Positions 1-5,550 of a stretch of 7,109 nucleotides of DNA are shown here, in pieces (within the stretch, counting starts at the first letter, position 1; each line of letters begins with the position of its first letter). The position numbers and the translations under genes are program-made. The notes beneath the pieces were generated by a model. The model made no database searches. It was not told where the DNA came from and was given only the letters and a program-made list of their open reading frames with translations. Source of the stretch: a bacterium (GTDB lineage: Bacteria; Patescibacteriota; Patescibacteriia; Patescibacteriales; Patescibacteriaceae); assembly GCA_021818075.1 (NCBI GenBank), contig JAKAFD010000038.1, positions 1 to 7,109 on the forward strand, read 5' to 3'.

Positions 1-414
1 GGACAAATAGCAGGCGGCAGAAAAATAAGACGGTGCTACCTCTTTGACGATATCAGACATCAAGGCAAAAGTTTTTAGTTCAATGCCTTTGGAGACAATT
101 AATAATTTGGCGCGCGGAGCGAGCCAGGGTTTGATAGTTTGTAAAATCGCGCGATTGGCCTGCGCCGGGTTAGCCAAAACAATTATCGCCTTGTCTTTGA
201 CCGCCGTGCGCAAATCGCCGGTTAATGGCAAACCCTTGAGCGAGTGGCCGGGTAAAAACGGATTAACGCCAGAACGCCGCGCCTTGGCCAAAACTTGTTT
301 GTCATAAAACCACAAGCTGACATCATGGCCTTTGGCGGCCAAGAGGCGCGCCAAAGCCGTACCCCAGGCGCCGGCGCCGATCACGGCGATTTTCTTGTTG
401 ATATTTTTTGTCAT
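1..414 (-). CDS. gpsA: Glycerol-3-phosphate dehydrogenase [NAD(P)+], N-terminal part (cut by window edge)
   Basis: Reads leftward as 138 codons from ATG at 414-412 with no stop, so the gene runs off the left edge. The family reduces dihydroxyacetone phosphate to sn-glycerol 3-phosphate with NAD(P)H in the cytoplasm, supplying the phospholipid backbone. Visible evidence: the N-terminal dinucleotide-binding motif GAGAWGTALA at residues 13-22 on a short beta strand (KIAVI), the family's N-x-x-[FY]-L-P-G element (NPFLPG, 51-56), and SKGIE at 108-112, matching the [TS]KG[IL]E segment of GpsA. The family is usually about 330 residues, so roughly 40 percent is present. The catalytic lysine region and C-terminal helical domain lie outside. 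No Shine-Dalgarno precedes the start, and a candidate promoter sits only a few bases upstream. The family assignment is firm; activity cannot be judged from this part. Confidence 0.93.
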   Translation of the reverse strand, partial: MTKNINKKIAVIGAGAWGTALARLLAAKGHDVSLWFYDKQVLAKARRSGVNPFLPGHSLKGLPLTGDLRTAVKDKAIIVLANPAQANRAILQTIKPWLAPRAKLLIVSKGIELKTFALMSDIVKEVAPSYFSAACYLS

Positions 415-422
415 AAAGTCAT

Positions 423-449
423 TTTATAGCTTAGGGGGGCGGCTGTCAA
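423..449 (-). promoter_or_regulatory. Candidate gpsA promoter giving a nearly leaderless mRNA
   Basis: On the minus strand a perfect -35 TTGACA (449-444) is followed after 15 bp by TATAAA (428-423). The gpsA ATG begins only 8 nt after the -10, so transcription would start at or within a few bases of the start codon. The 15-bp spacer is shorter than the usual 16-18, which lowers confidence. Confidence 0.5.
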
Positions 450-488
450 AAATAATGATTCAGGATTTATGAATTTAAATTTAAAACT

Positions 489-615
489 GCGCCCATAAGA
501 AAATTGGCGTTTTATTTTTGAGCGAAGCGTTACATAATTTTTCTGTTTGAGCGTAGCGAGTTTAAAAATTATGTTAGCGGGAGTGAAAAAATATAGCCAA
601 TTTTCTTCCAGGCGC
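489..615. repeat. Large nested imperfect palindrome with GAGCG motifs
   Basis: Arms pair in successive layers: GCGCC (489-493) with GGCGC (611-615); AAGAAAATTGGC (497-508) with GCCAATTTTCTT (596-607); TATTTTT (513-519) with AAAAATA (587-593); and ACATAATTTTT (532-542) with AAAAATTATGT (564-574). The apex is a 21-nt loop holding GAGCGTAGCGAG (549-560), and a related GAGCGAAGCG (520-529) sits in an internal loop. Being palindromic it has no obvious strand. It has no convincing coding content and lies between two leftward genes. It could be a miniature repeat element or a long RNA hairpin; multi-copy status cannot be seen in one window. Confidence 0.7.
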
Positions 616-624
616 GATTTTGGC

Positions 625-646
625 GCCACCTTTATAAAAAGGTGGC
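625..646. other. Isolated 9-bp hairpin
   Basis: GCCACCTTT (625-633) and AAAGGTGGC (638-646) form a perfect 9-bp stem with a 4-nt loop (ATAA). On the plus strand it is followed by A residues and on the minus strand it is preceded by T residues, so it is not a canonical intrinsic terminator in either direction. It may be an outlying part of the neighbouring palindromic region or a secondary stop for the leftward gene. Confidence 0.5.
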
Positions 647-661
647 AAAAAACATTATATT

Positions 662-696
662 AAAAAATCCCTCAAACTCAAAGAGTTAAAGGGATT
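662..696 (-). terminator. Intrinsic terminator of the leftward 723-1175 gene
   Basis: Read on the minus strand, AATCCCT (696-690) and AACTC (687-683) pair with GAGTT (679-675) and AGGGATT (672-666) around a TTT loop. The last stem bases run into a T tract (667-662). It lies 26 bases after the stop of the leftward gene. Confidence 0.8.
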
Positions 697-722
697 AAGG
701 GATAAGGAACAAAGATTCAAAA

Positions 723-1175
723 TTACAGTTGCGGTACAACAAGCCTATTCCGGTTGTCGCCAAGCCAGACGTAGCCGAGCTCAAGCCTGTAGACGCGGAC
801 GCGCAGGCCACCAAAATCGATGCGCACGCCGGCAACGAAAAAATAATCACCCTTCTTCATTAAGAAGAAATTAAATCCATTGGAGGACAATTGGTCAGTA
901 TGCTCAGAACAGAAAGTTTCTCTTTGTTCTCCTGTTAAGCACAAACCATCTAAACTTTCTGATGCTGATAATGATTCAAATATTTGCTTGAAAGTAGCAT
1001 CAGCAATAAACTTGTAAACCTTAAAGGTTTTGCCGCCGGTCATGGTAATTGTTGATACCAGTTTAAGCAAAGTACTCGAGGGCTTCTTTCGTTTTGTTTT
1101 TGCTAAAAAAATCATTTTAATGACACAAACTGTAAAAACAAGAGCAACTATCGCATAGAAAATCTCTAAATTCAT
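723..1175 (-). CDS. Small membrane-anchored protein of unknown function (150 aa)
   Basis: I cannot assign this to a named family. Residues 4-24 form one hydrophobic segment (IFYAIVALVFTVCVIKMIFL) followed by a basic stretch KTKRKK (27-31 region), as expected for an N-terminal anchor or signal-anchor; no lipobox or clear cleavage site is seen. The remainder, about 120 residues, is a soluble domain with alternating beta-like segments near the C-terminus (YFFVAGVRIDFGGLRVRVYR, 111-130) and the ending NRLVVPQL. The gene is strongly supported by AAAGGAG 8 nt before ATG, the best start-proximal ribosome-binding site in the window, and by an intrinsic terminator just after its stop. It diverges from rpsA. 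My unverified impression is that small proteins ending in a similar VVPQL motif recur in CPR genomes. Confidence 0.8.
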   Translation of the reverse strand: MNLEIFYAIVALVFTVCVIKMIFLAKTKRKKPSSTLLKLVSTITMTGGKTFKVYKFIADATFKQIFESLSASESLDGLCLTGEQRETFCSEHTDQLSSNGFNFFLMKKGDYFFVAGVRIDFGGLRVRVYRLELGYVWLGDNRNRLVVPQL

Positions 1176-1183
1176 GGCAAATA

Positions 1184-1190
1184 CTCCTTT
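1184..1190 (-). promoter_or_regulatory. Strong Shine-Dalgarno for the 723-1175 gene
   Basis: AAAGGAG on the minus strand lies 8 nt upstream of the ATG at 1175-1173. It fixes the start and is notable because no other start in this window has a comparable upstream site. Confidence 0.8.
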
Positions 1191-1268
1191 TTAAAATTGT
1201 TAAAGAAATTAATTTTTTGTTTATTTTTCCTATTTTTTACCATAAACATTAAAAAATATCAATAACTA

Positions 1269-1296
1269 TTGACTTTTTTTAAATTTAGCCTATAAT
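1269..1296 (+). promoter_or_regulatory. Sigma-70-type promoter for rpsA
   Basis: TTGACT (1269-1274) and a perfect TATAAT (1291-1296) are separated by 16 bp in an otherwise AT-rich stretch. Transcription would begin near 1303 and give a leader of about 115 nt before the rpsA start. Confidence 0.85.
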
Positions 1297-1326
1297 TAAA
1301 GAAAATTAAATAACACCCCTAATAAA

Positions 1327-1370
1327 TTCCCCGATTTCAGGGTGGCCGGGGAACTCGCCGCCTTTAAGGC
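1327..1370 (+). promoter_or_regulatory. Structured GC-rich 5' leader of rpsA, possible pseudoknot
   Basis: TTCCCCG (1327-1333) is complementary to CGGGGAA (1347-1353), and GGTGGC (1341-1346) to GCCGCC (1357-1362, one G-U). The two helices interleave, so they form either an H-type pseudoknot or alternative folds. The 3-nt connector 1354-1356 is tight for crossing a 7-bp helix, which favours partial or alternative pairing. A third small palindrome, GCCTTTAAGGC (1360-1370), competes with the second helix. The GC-rich block stands out from its AT-rich surroundings, has no start codon that opens a plausible peptide, and lies inside the predicted mRNA. Known background: E. coli S1 represses translation of its own mRNA through its leader. 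That this leader acts similarly is inference. Confidence 0.45.
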
Positions 1371-1416
1371 CCAGCGGGTTAGTAATCTGTTTTTTGTTTG
1401 AAAAATAGATACTTCT

Positions 1417-2562
1417 ATGGAAAATAACGCAGACTTTAGCAAAATTTTAGACCGCGACACCACCGCTATCCCCCAAGTGGGCGATATTGTGGAGGGTACG
1501 GTTTTGTCCGCTTCCAAGGCCGAGGTCCATTTGGACATCGCGGGCATCATGACCGGCATTGTTCGCGGCCGGGAAATGTATTTGGAGGCCAAAGAATACG
1601 CCAGTCTTAAGCCGGGCGACAAAATTGAAGCCACGGTAATTGAGACGGAAAATGAAAATGGCGAGCTGGAATTATCCTTTAGGCACGCCGGCCAGCAAAA
1701 GGCCTGGGTCAACCTCAAGGCCGCTTATGCCGCCAACACGCCGATTACCGTGCGCATCAGCGAAGCTAATCGCGGCGGTTTGATTGTCAACTATTTGCAA
1801 ATTCAAGCTTTCTTGCCAGTGTCGCAATTATCGCCGGAAAATTACCCGCGGGTGGCCGGCGGCGATAAAAACAAAATTCTGGAAAAACTCAAATCCTTAA
1901 TCGGCAAAGAGCTGGAAGTTAAAGTCATCAATCTGGATAAAAATGAAGATAAGCTGATTGTCAGCGAAAAAGAAGCCTGGCAGGAACGCCAGAAAGATGT
2001 CATCTCGCAATACAAAGTCGGCATGGTGGTGGAAGGCACGATTACTGCCGTCACTAATTTCGGCGTTTTTGTGTCTTTCGGCGAAAATTTGGAAGGCTTG
2101 ATTCACATTTCCGAATTGGCCTGGCAGCGCATTGACGATCCGTCCGATTTATTCCACGCCGGCGACACAATTAAAGCGGAAATTATCAACATTGAGGGCT
2201 CCAAAATTTTCTTGTCCGCCAAAAAATTGGCCGAGGATCCCTGGAAAGATATTGTCAAAAAATATAAAATCGGCGCCAAGGTCAAAGGCACGATTCAAAA
2301 AATTAATTCTTTCGGCCTGTTCGTGGAACTGGAAAAAGACATTCACGGTCTGGCGCATGTCAGCCAGCTGGGTTTGGCGCCGGAAGAAAAACTGGAACAG
2401 AAGTATAAAATCGGCGACACTTTGGAATTTACCATTATGTCCATTGAACCGGAAGAGCATCGTTTGGGTTTAACCGTTAAAACCGAAGTTAAAACCAAGC
2501 CGGCCAAAACAGCGGCCGCTGTCACGGAAAATACAGTTCCGGCTGACGAACCGGCAGCTTAA
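1417..2562 (+). CDS. rpsA: 30S ribosomal protein S1 (four S1 RNA-binding domains)
   Basis: A 381-residue protein with four successive S1-type OB folds at about residues 19-89, 103-185, 199-269 and 283-355. Domains 3 and 4 are the most canonical: VGMVVEGTITAVTNFGVFVS followed by GLIHISEL, and GAKVKGTIQKINSFGLFVEL followed by GLAHVSQL. Domain 2 is divergent (GGLIVNYLQIQAFLPVSQLS), as in the family. A low-complexity Lys/Ala/Pro-rich, then acidic, tail fills 356-381. S1 binds mRNA on the 30S subunit and helps translation initiation; E. coli S1 has six domains, and four-domain forms are usual in many other phyla. The ATG at 1417 has no Shine-Dalgarno and follows a structured leader. A minor alternative is a general S1-domain RNA-binding protein rather than the true ribosomal one. 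Confidence 0.93.
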   Translation: MENNADFSKILDRDTTAIPQVGDIVEGTVLSASKAEVHLDIAGIMTGIVRGREMYLEAKEYASLKPGDKIEATVIETENENGELELSFRHAGQQKAWVNLKAAYAANTPITVRISEANRGGLIVNYLQIQAFLPVSQLSPENYPRVAGGDKNKILEKLKSLIGKELEVKVINLDKNEDKLIVSEKEAWQERQKDVISQYKVGMVVEGTITAVTNFGVFVSFGENLEGLIHISELAWQRIDDPSDLFHAGDTIKAEIINIEGSKIFLSAKKLAEDPWKDIVKKYKIGAKVKGTIQKINSFGLFVELEKDIHGLAHVSQLGLAPEEKLEQKYKIGDTLEFTIMSIEPEEHRLGLTVKTEVKTKPAKTAAAVTENTVPADEPAA

Positions 2563-2579
2563 AATTAATCCTCTAAACC

Positions 2580-2614
2580 ACAACGCGGCCCTTGGACAGG
2601 CCGCGTTGTTGTGT
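2580..2614 (+). terminator. Inverted repeat after rpsA, probable terminator
   Basis: ACAACGCGGCC (2580-2590) and GGCCGCGTTGT (2599-2609) form an 11-bp perfect GC-rich stem with an 8-nt loop, followed by TGTGTTA, a broken T-rich tail. It starts 17 bases after the rpsA stop. The poor T tract means it may leak. Confidence 0.65.
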
Positions 2615-2620
2615 TATAAT
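2593..2620 (+). promoter_or_regulatory. Promoter for the permease-infC operon, overlapping the terminator
   Basis: TATAAT (2615-2620) is preceded by TGT, giving an extended -10. TGGACA (2593-2598, one change from TTGACA) lies 16 bp upstream, inside the loop of the preceding hairpin. The hairpin's 3' arm forms the spacer. Transcription would start near 2627, ahead of the permease ATG at 2644. Confidence 0.65.
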
Positions 2621-2643
2621 ATCTTTAAAGTAAAAGAAATTTT

Positions 2644-3681
2644 ATGAAGGAGGGGCGAACTTTAAACTTGCGTATTTCCACATCCACCCTGCTGAAAATC
2701 GTGGCCGTGCTGGTGGTTTTGTATTTGCTTTATCTGGTGCTTGACGTGGTGGCAGTACTATTTGCTTCGCTAATTTTGGCTAGTGCCATTGAACCGCTGG
2801 TTAAAAGCCTGGCCAAACTAAAAATCCATCGCGCCCTGGGCATTATTTTAATTTATTTGATTTTGCTCACGGTGGTCGGTCTGGCGATTTATCTGATTAT
2901 CCCGCCGATTGTGGGCGAAACCAAAGACCTGGGCAATAACTTACCGATTTACTTTAACCGGATTTCCAATTTCTTCTTTAACTTGCAGGATTACACCCAG
3001 CGATACAATTGGCCCTTTGATTTGCAAGCGGCTTTAAATAATTTATCGGCTGGACTGCAAACCGTCGGTCAGGATTTGGTCAGCGCCATTAGCGGCATTT
3101 TTGGCGGCATTTTTTCTTTCATCTTGGTTCTGGTCATCACCTTCTACATGATCATGGAAGAGACGGCTTGGAAAAAATCGGTTAAACTTTTTCTGCCCGG
3201 CAACAAACAGGCGCGCGTCACGGCGCTGATGGAAACCATTCAGGAAAAAATCGGCTGGTGGTTTCGCGGACAGCTGGCGCTGTGCGCCATTATCTTTTTG
3301 ATGACCTACATGAGCTTGTCCATTTTCGGCATTAAGTATGCCCTGGTCCTGGCGCTCATTGCCGGTATCTTTGAAATTATCCCCTATTTGGGGCCCACCT
3401 TGTCCGCCGTACCCGCCGTCTTGGTGACCTTTGTCCAATCGCCCATACTTGCTCTATTTATTTTGTTGGTCTATATTATTATTCAATCAGTGGAGAATAA
3501 TATCCTGGTGCCAAAAATCATGCAGCGAGCCGTGGGCCTGGACCCGATTGTCAGTATTATCGTCTTAATGGTCGGTTTCAAGCTGGGTGGCGTGATGGGA
3601 GCCATTTTGGCCATCCCTCTGACCACCGCCCTAACCGTTATTATCAAAGATTTATTTTTAAATCGTCAGCTTAGCAAATAA
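2644..3681 (+). CDS. AI-2E family transporter (PerM/UPF0118-type membrane protein)
   Basis: A 345-residue polytopic membrane protein. Hydrophobic segments lie at about 15-53 (two), 63-86, 147-170, 207-229, 231-250, 252-281 and 300-335, with a large polar region at 87-145. Diagnostic family motifs are EIIPYLGPTLSAVPA (243-257), VENNILVPKIM (283-293), and GLDPIVSIIVLMVGFKLGG (298-316) followed by GAILAIPL (319-326). The family exports varied small solutes; TqsA exports autoinducer-2 in E. coli, but the substrate here cannot be inferred. The start is uncertain: AAGGAGG (2647-2653) lies just inside the ORF, and an in-frame TTG at 2668 would be a second possible start, though the 14-nt gap is long. 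Its stop is 1 base before infC, so they are presumably co-transcribed. Confidence 0.9.
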   Translation: MKEGRTLNLRISTSTLLKIVAVLVVLYLLYLVLDVVAVLFASLILASAIEPLVKSLAKLKIHRALGIILIYLILLTVVGLAIYLIIPPIVGETKDLGNNLPIYFNRISNFFFNLQDYTQRYNWPFDLQAALNNLSAGLQTVGQDLVSAISGIFGGIFSFILVLVITFYMIMEETAWKKSVKLFLPGNKQARVTALMETIQEKIGWWFRGQLALCAIIFLMTYMSLSIFGIKYALVLALIAGIFEIIPYLGPTLSAVPAVLVTFVQSPILALFILLVYIIIQSVENNILVPKIMQRAVGLDPIVSIIVLMVGFKLGGVMGAILAIPLTTALTVIIKDLFLNRQLSK

Positions 3682-3682
3682 T

Positions 3683-4240
3683 ATGCGCCGCAGCTACCAT
3701 AAACAAAAACCTAAAGCAGAAAAGTCCTTCCGAGCCAATGAACATATCCGCTGGCCGGAAGTTGACCTGATTGACGCCGATGGCGTCCAATTGGGCGTGA
3801 TGCCGATTGCCAAAGCCCTAGCCCTGGCGCAAGAGGCCGGTTTGGATTTGGTGGAGGTAAACCCCAAAGCCTCGCCGCCGATTGTTAAAATTATTGACTA
3901 CGGCCAATTTAAATATGAAAGGGACAAAAAGGCCCAGAAACAAAAGGCTAAAAACAAAAAAACCGACACCAAAACCATTCGCTTGTCGGTGCGCATCGGC
4001 GCTCATGATTTTGCAGTGAGAATCAACCAGGCCACCAATTTCCTAAAACGCGGTCATAAATTATTGCTGGAACTGCGCTTAAAAGGCCGGGAAAAACAGC
4101 ACCCGGAAACTGCCCGTGAAGTGATGTCAAAATTTTATAGTCAGTTAAAGACTGACACCGAACTGGAATTGGGCTTGGAACAAGACTTGACAAAACAAGG
4201 TGGGCAGTTTAATATGATTATCGTTAACAAAAAAAGCTAA
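3683..4240 (+). CDS. infC: Translation initiation factor IF-3
   Basis: 185 residues, slightly longer than typical because of a basic N-terminal extension (1-15). The IF-3 N-domain spans about 16-80, with the hallmark FRANEHIRWPEVDLID opening, the AGLDLVEVNPKASPPIVKI segment (52-70) and DYGQFKYE (72-79). A lysine-rich linker (80-95) leads to the C-domain (about 96-182), with TIRLSVRIGAHDFAVRINQA and a GGQFNMII ending. IF-3 binds the 30S subunit, prevents premature 50S joining and checks start-codon and initiator-tRNA fidelity. It starts with an ordinary ATG; E. coli infC uses AUU for autoregulation, so that mechanism is not seen here. There is no Shine-Dalgarno. The ATG follows the permease stop by 1 base, suggesting translational coupling, and the gene opens an IF3-L35-L20 cluster in the usual bacterial order. 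Confidence 0.97.
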   Translation: MRRSYHKQKPKAEKSFRANEHIRWPEVDLIDADGVQLGVMPIAKALALAQEAGLDLVEVNPKASPPIVKIIDYGQFKYERDKKAQKQKAKNKKTDTKTIRLSVRIGAHDFAVRINQATNFLKRGHKLLLELRLKGREKQHPETAREVMSKFYSQLKTDTELELGLEQDLTKQGGQFNMIIVNKKS

Positions 4241-4254
4241 CCTTACCGAAAAAT

Positions 4255-4273
4255 TTAGTGCCTCAAGCACTAA
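4255..4273 (+). promoter_or_regulatory. Hairpin in the infC-rpmI gap
   Basis: TTAGTGC (4255-4261) and GCACTAA (4267-4273) form a perfect 7-bp stem with a 5-nt loop, followed by TTCTTTTA, 16 nt before the rpmI ATG. It could be a weak attenuator or a regulatory fold. In E. coli, L20 represses rpmI-rplT through RNA structure near this same junction; any such role here is inference. Confidence 0.4.
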
Positions 4274-4289
4274 TTCTTTTATCCTCAAT

Positions 4290-4487
4290 ATGCCAAAGAT
4301 TAAGACTCACAAAGCCACGGTCAAAAGATATAAAAAGACCGGCGCCGGTAAACTATTGCGCCGCAAAGCCGGCCAAGACCATTTTAATTCCCGCGAATCA
4401 GGCAAAATCAAACGCAACAAACGCCGTGATATTCCCGGTAACGATACTTTTACCAAAACCATTAATAAATTAATGCCTTATAATTAA
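4290..4487 (+). CDS. rpmI: 50S ribosomal protein L35
   Basis: 65 residues, the usual L35 length, strongly basic. It has the family opening MPKIKTHKATVKRYKKTGAGK and the internal RRKAGQDHF and RESGKIKRNKRR segments (24-46), where L35 normally carries its K-R-x-L-R-x signature. It is a 50S protein that binds 23S rRNA. It starts 49 nt after infC with no Shine-Dalgarno. It ends 30 nt before rplT, and its stop codon lies inside an AT-only inverted repeat that may link the two genes' translation. Confidence 0.95.
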   Translation: MPKIKTHKATVKRYKKTGAGKLLRRKAGQDHFNSRESGKIKRNKRRDIPGNDTFTKTINKLMPYN

Positions 4488-4513
4488 ACAAAGTTTAATT
4501 GGAACTAATTAAA
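4482..4513 (+). promoter_or_regulatory. Mutually exclusive AT hairpins at the rpmI-rplT junction
   Basis: GTTTAATT (4493-4500) can pair perfectly with AATTAAAC upstream (4482-4489, loop AAA), covering the rpmI stop codon, or, minus its first base, with AATTAAA downstream (4507-4513, loop of 6), which ends 4 nt before the rplT ATG. The two cannot coexist. All but one pair are A-U, so stability is low. A ribosome terminating on rpmI would melt the first and permit the second. This is a pattern seen by eye, not a known element. Confidence 0.35.
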
Positions 4514-4517
4514 GTTT

Positions 4518-4874
4518 ATGCCCAGAGTTAAACGCGGTAAGCTACACCTCAAAACCAGACGCAACCTTCTCAAAAAAGTTAAAGGCTTTAAATGGGGAAG
4601 AAAAAAATTAGTCCGCTTGGCTAAAACCGCTTCGGTTAAAGCCGGCGCGCACGCTTATATTGATCGCCGTTTGAAAAAACGCACGCGTCGCGCTTTATGG
4701 CAGACGAAAATTAGCGCCTTTCTTAAAGACTACGGCTTATCCTATTCCCAATTCATCGGCTTGCTGAAAAAAGCCAATATTACCATTGACCGAAAAATCA
4801 TGGCCGATTTGGCCGTTAATAATAAAGCGGTGCTGGCCAAAATCGTGGAGCAGGCTAAAACGGCTGGCAAATAA
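4518..4874 (+). CDS. rplT: 50S ribosomal protein L20
   Basis: 118 residues, the normal family length. The N-terminal extension starts MPRVKRG and runs through a highly basic segment to KVKGFKWGRKK (20-30), the part that threads through 23S rRNA during early 50S assembly. The C-terminal globular domain (about 60-118) contains RRALWQTKISAFLKDYGLSY and the DRKIMADLAV segment (91-100). L20 is an early assembly protein and, in several bacteria, a translational repressor of its own operon. The start is set by the conserved MPRVKRG. No Shine-Dalgarno is seen. The stop is 6 nt before secG, so the two genes are almost certainly on one transcript. Confidence 0.97.
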   Translation: MPRVKRGKLHLKTRRNLLKKVKGFKWGRKKLVRLAKTASVKAGAHAYIDRRLKKRTRRALWQTKISAFLKDYGLSYSQFIGLLKKANITIDRKIMADLAVNNKAVLAKIVEQAKTAGK

Positions 4875-4880
4875 TCGTTT

Positions 4881-5105
4881 ATGACTCCGCAAATCATTCA
4901 AATTTTACAAATTGTCGTTTCCGTCTTGTTAATTCTATCTATTCTGCTGCAAAATCGCGGCGCCGGACTGGGCGCGTCTTTCGGGGGCGGCGGTGAAATT
5001 TACCGCACTAAACGCGGTGCCGAGAAATTCTTGTTCCGAGCGACTATTATTTTGATTGCTGTCTTCGTCGTTCTGGCTGTAGCCGGATTATTCATTCAAA
5101 AATAA
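4881..5105 (+). CDS. secG: Preprotein translocase subunit SecG
   Basis: 74 residues with the two-helix SecG plan: transmembrane segments at about 4-22 (IIQILQIVVSVLLILSILL) and 53-72. Between them lies the diagnostic loop QNRGAGLGASFGGGGEIYRT (23-42) followed by KRGAEKFLFR. SecG sits beside SecY and SecE in the inner membrane and eases SecA-driven export. It starts 6 nt after rplT, without a Shine-Dalgarno, in a run of translation genes. Length and motifs are complete. Confidence 0.95.
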   Translation: MTPQIIQILQIVVSVLLILSILLQNRGAGLGASFGGGGEIYRTKRGAEKFLFRATIILIAVFVVLAVAGLFIQK

Positions 5106-5139
5106 TTAATACTCAACTAACTGTTGGGTCTAAGCTTAT

Positions 5140-5502
5140 ATGAACAAAGCTGGCTTAATTGAAAAAATTTCTGACCAAACTAAGGTCAACAAAAAGGAGG
5201 TAGAAAAAACGATTGATACTATGATTGAGCTGATTATTGAAGAGCTGCTGGCCGGCCGCAAGGTCAATCTGGTCGGTTTCGGCTCGTTTGAAGCCAAGAC
5301 CCGCCACGCGCGCGGCGGTATCAATCCGCAGAAACCTACGGAGCGCATCACTATTCCCGAGGTACGCGTGGCCAAGTTTAAGACCGGCAAAACCCTGAAA
5401 GACACGCTTAAAGGCAAAATCAGCCTAAAGGAGGCTAAAGCAGCCATGGCCGAAACGCCGGCTGAAGAACCGCAGGAAACTCACGCTGAAGCGACTGAAT
5501 AA
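5140..5502 (+). CDS. HU-family DNA-binding protein with an acidic C-terminal tail
   Basis: 120 residues. The HU fold covers about 1-91: helices with MNKAGLIEKIS and KKEVEKTIDTMIELIIEEL, the turn GRKVNLVGFGSFEAK (39-53), the DNA-gripping beta arm with INPQKP (61-66, where HU proteins carry their intercalating proline) and the closing RVAKFKTGKTLKDTLK (76-91). HU bends and compacts DNA as a dimer. Unusually, it carries about 29 extra residues (92-120), first Lys/Ala-rich, then acidic and rich in Glu, Ala, Pro and Thr; classic HU stops near residue 90. An AAGGAGG (5428-5434) 11 nt before an in-frame internal ATG (5446) lies at the start of this tail. The gene follows secG by 34 nt with no clear promoter and ends directly at a strong terminator, so it probably closes the operon. 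Confidence 0.94.
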   Translation: MNKAGLIEKISDQTKVNKKEVEKTIDTMIELIIEELLAGRKVNLVGFGSFEAKTRHARGGINPQKPTERITIPEVRVAKFKTGKTLKDTLKGKISLKEAKAAMAETPAEEPQETHAEATE

Positions 5503-5550
5503 AAAACTAAAAACACCCCCCAATGAACACCGGGGGGTGTTTTTAGTTTT
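5503..5550. terminator. Very strong bidirectional terminator after the HU gene
   Basis: The first base after the HU stop begins a 19-bp perfect inverted repeat: 5503-5521 (A-rich, ending CACCCCCC) pairs with 5532-5550 (GGGGGG then T-rich), with a 10-nt loop. A-tracts and T-tracts on both flanks let it work in both directions, ending the HU operon and stopping leftward transcription from the tRNA side. Confidence 0.92.

Noticed and set aside
44..307. Plus-strand frame opposite gpsA
   Set aside because: The minus strand encodes clear GpsA motifs; this is its antisense shadow.
411..629. Minus-strand frame of 72 codons over the palindromic region
   Set aside because: It coincides with palindrome arms, has no ribosome-binding site or family features, and overlaps the gpsA promoter.
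1190..1262. Promoter for the leftward 723-1175 gene (TTGATA at 1262-1257, TAAAAA at 1239-1234 on the minus strand)
   Set aside because: Spacing is 17 bp but the -10 matches only four of six in a very AT-rich stretch where such matches are common; not strong enough to list.
1296..1718. Minus-strand frame opposite the rpsA start and leader
   Set aside because: It overlaps the S1 domain 1 coding sequence and the promoter, with no recognisable protein features.
3043..3438. Minus-strand frame of 131 codons opposite the permease
   Set aside because: The low-complexity, His/Gln/Asp/Gly-rich product is typical of the antisense of hydrophobic codons.
4258..4473. Plus-strand frame overlapping rpmI in another phase
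   Set aside because: L35 in the other frame is unmistakable; this frame has only a GTG start and no family resemblance.
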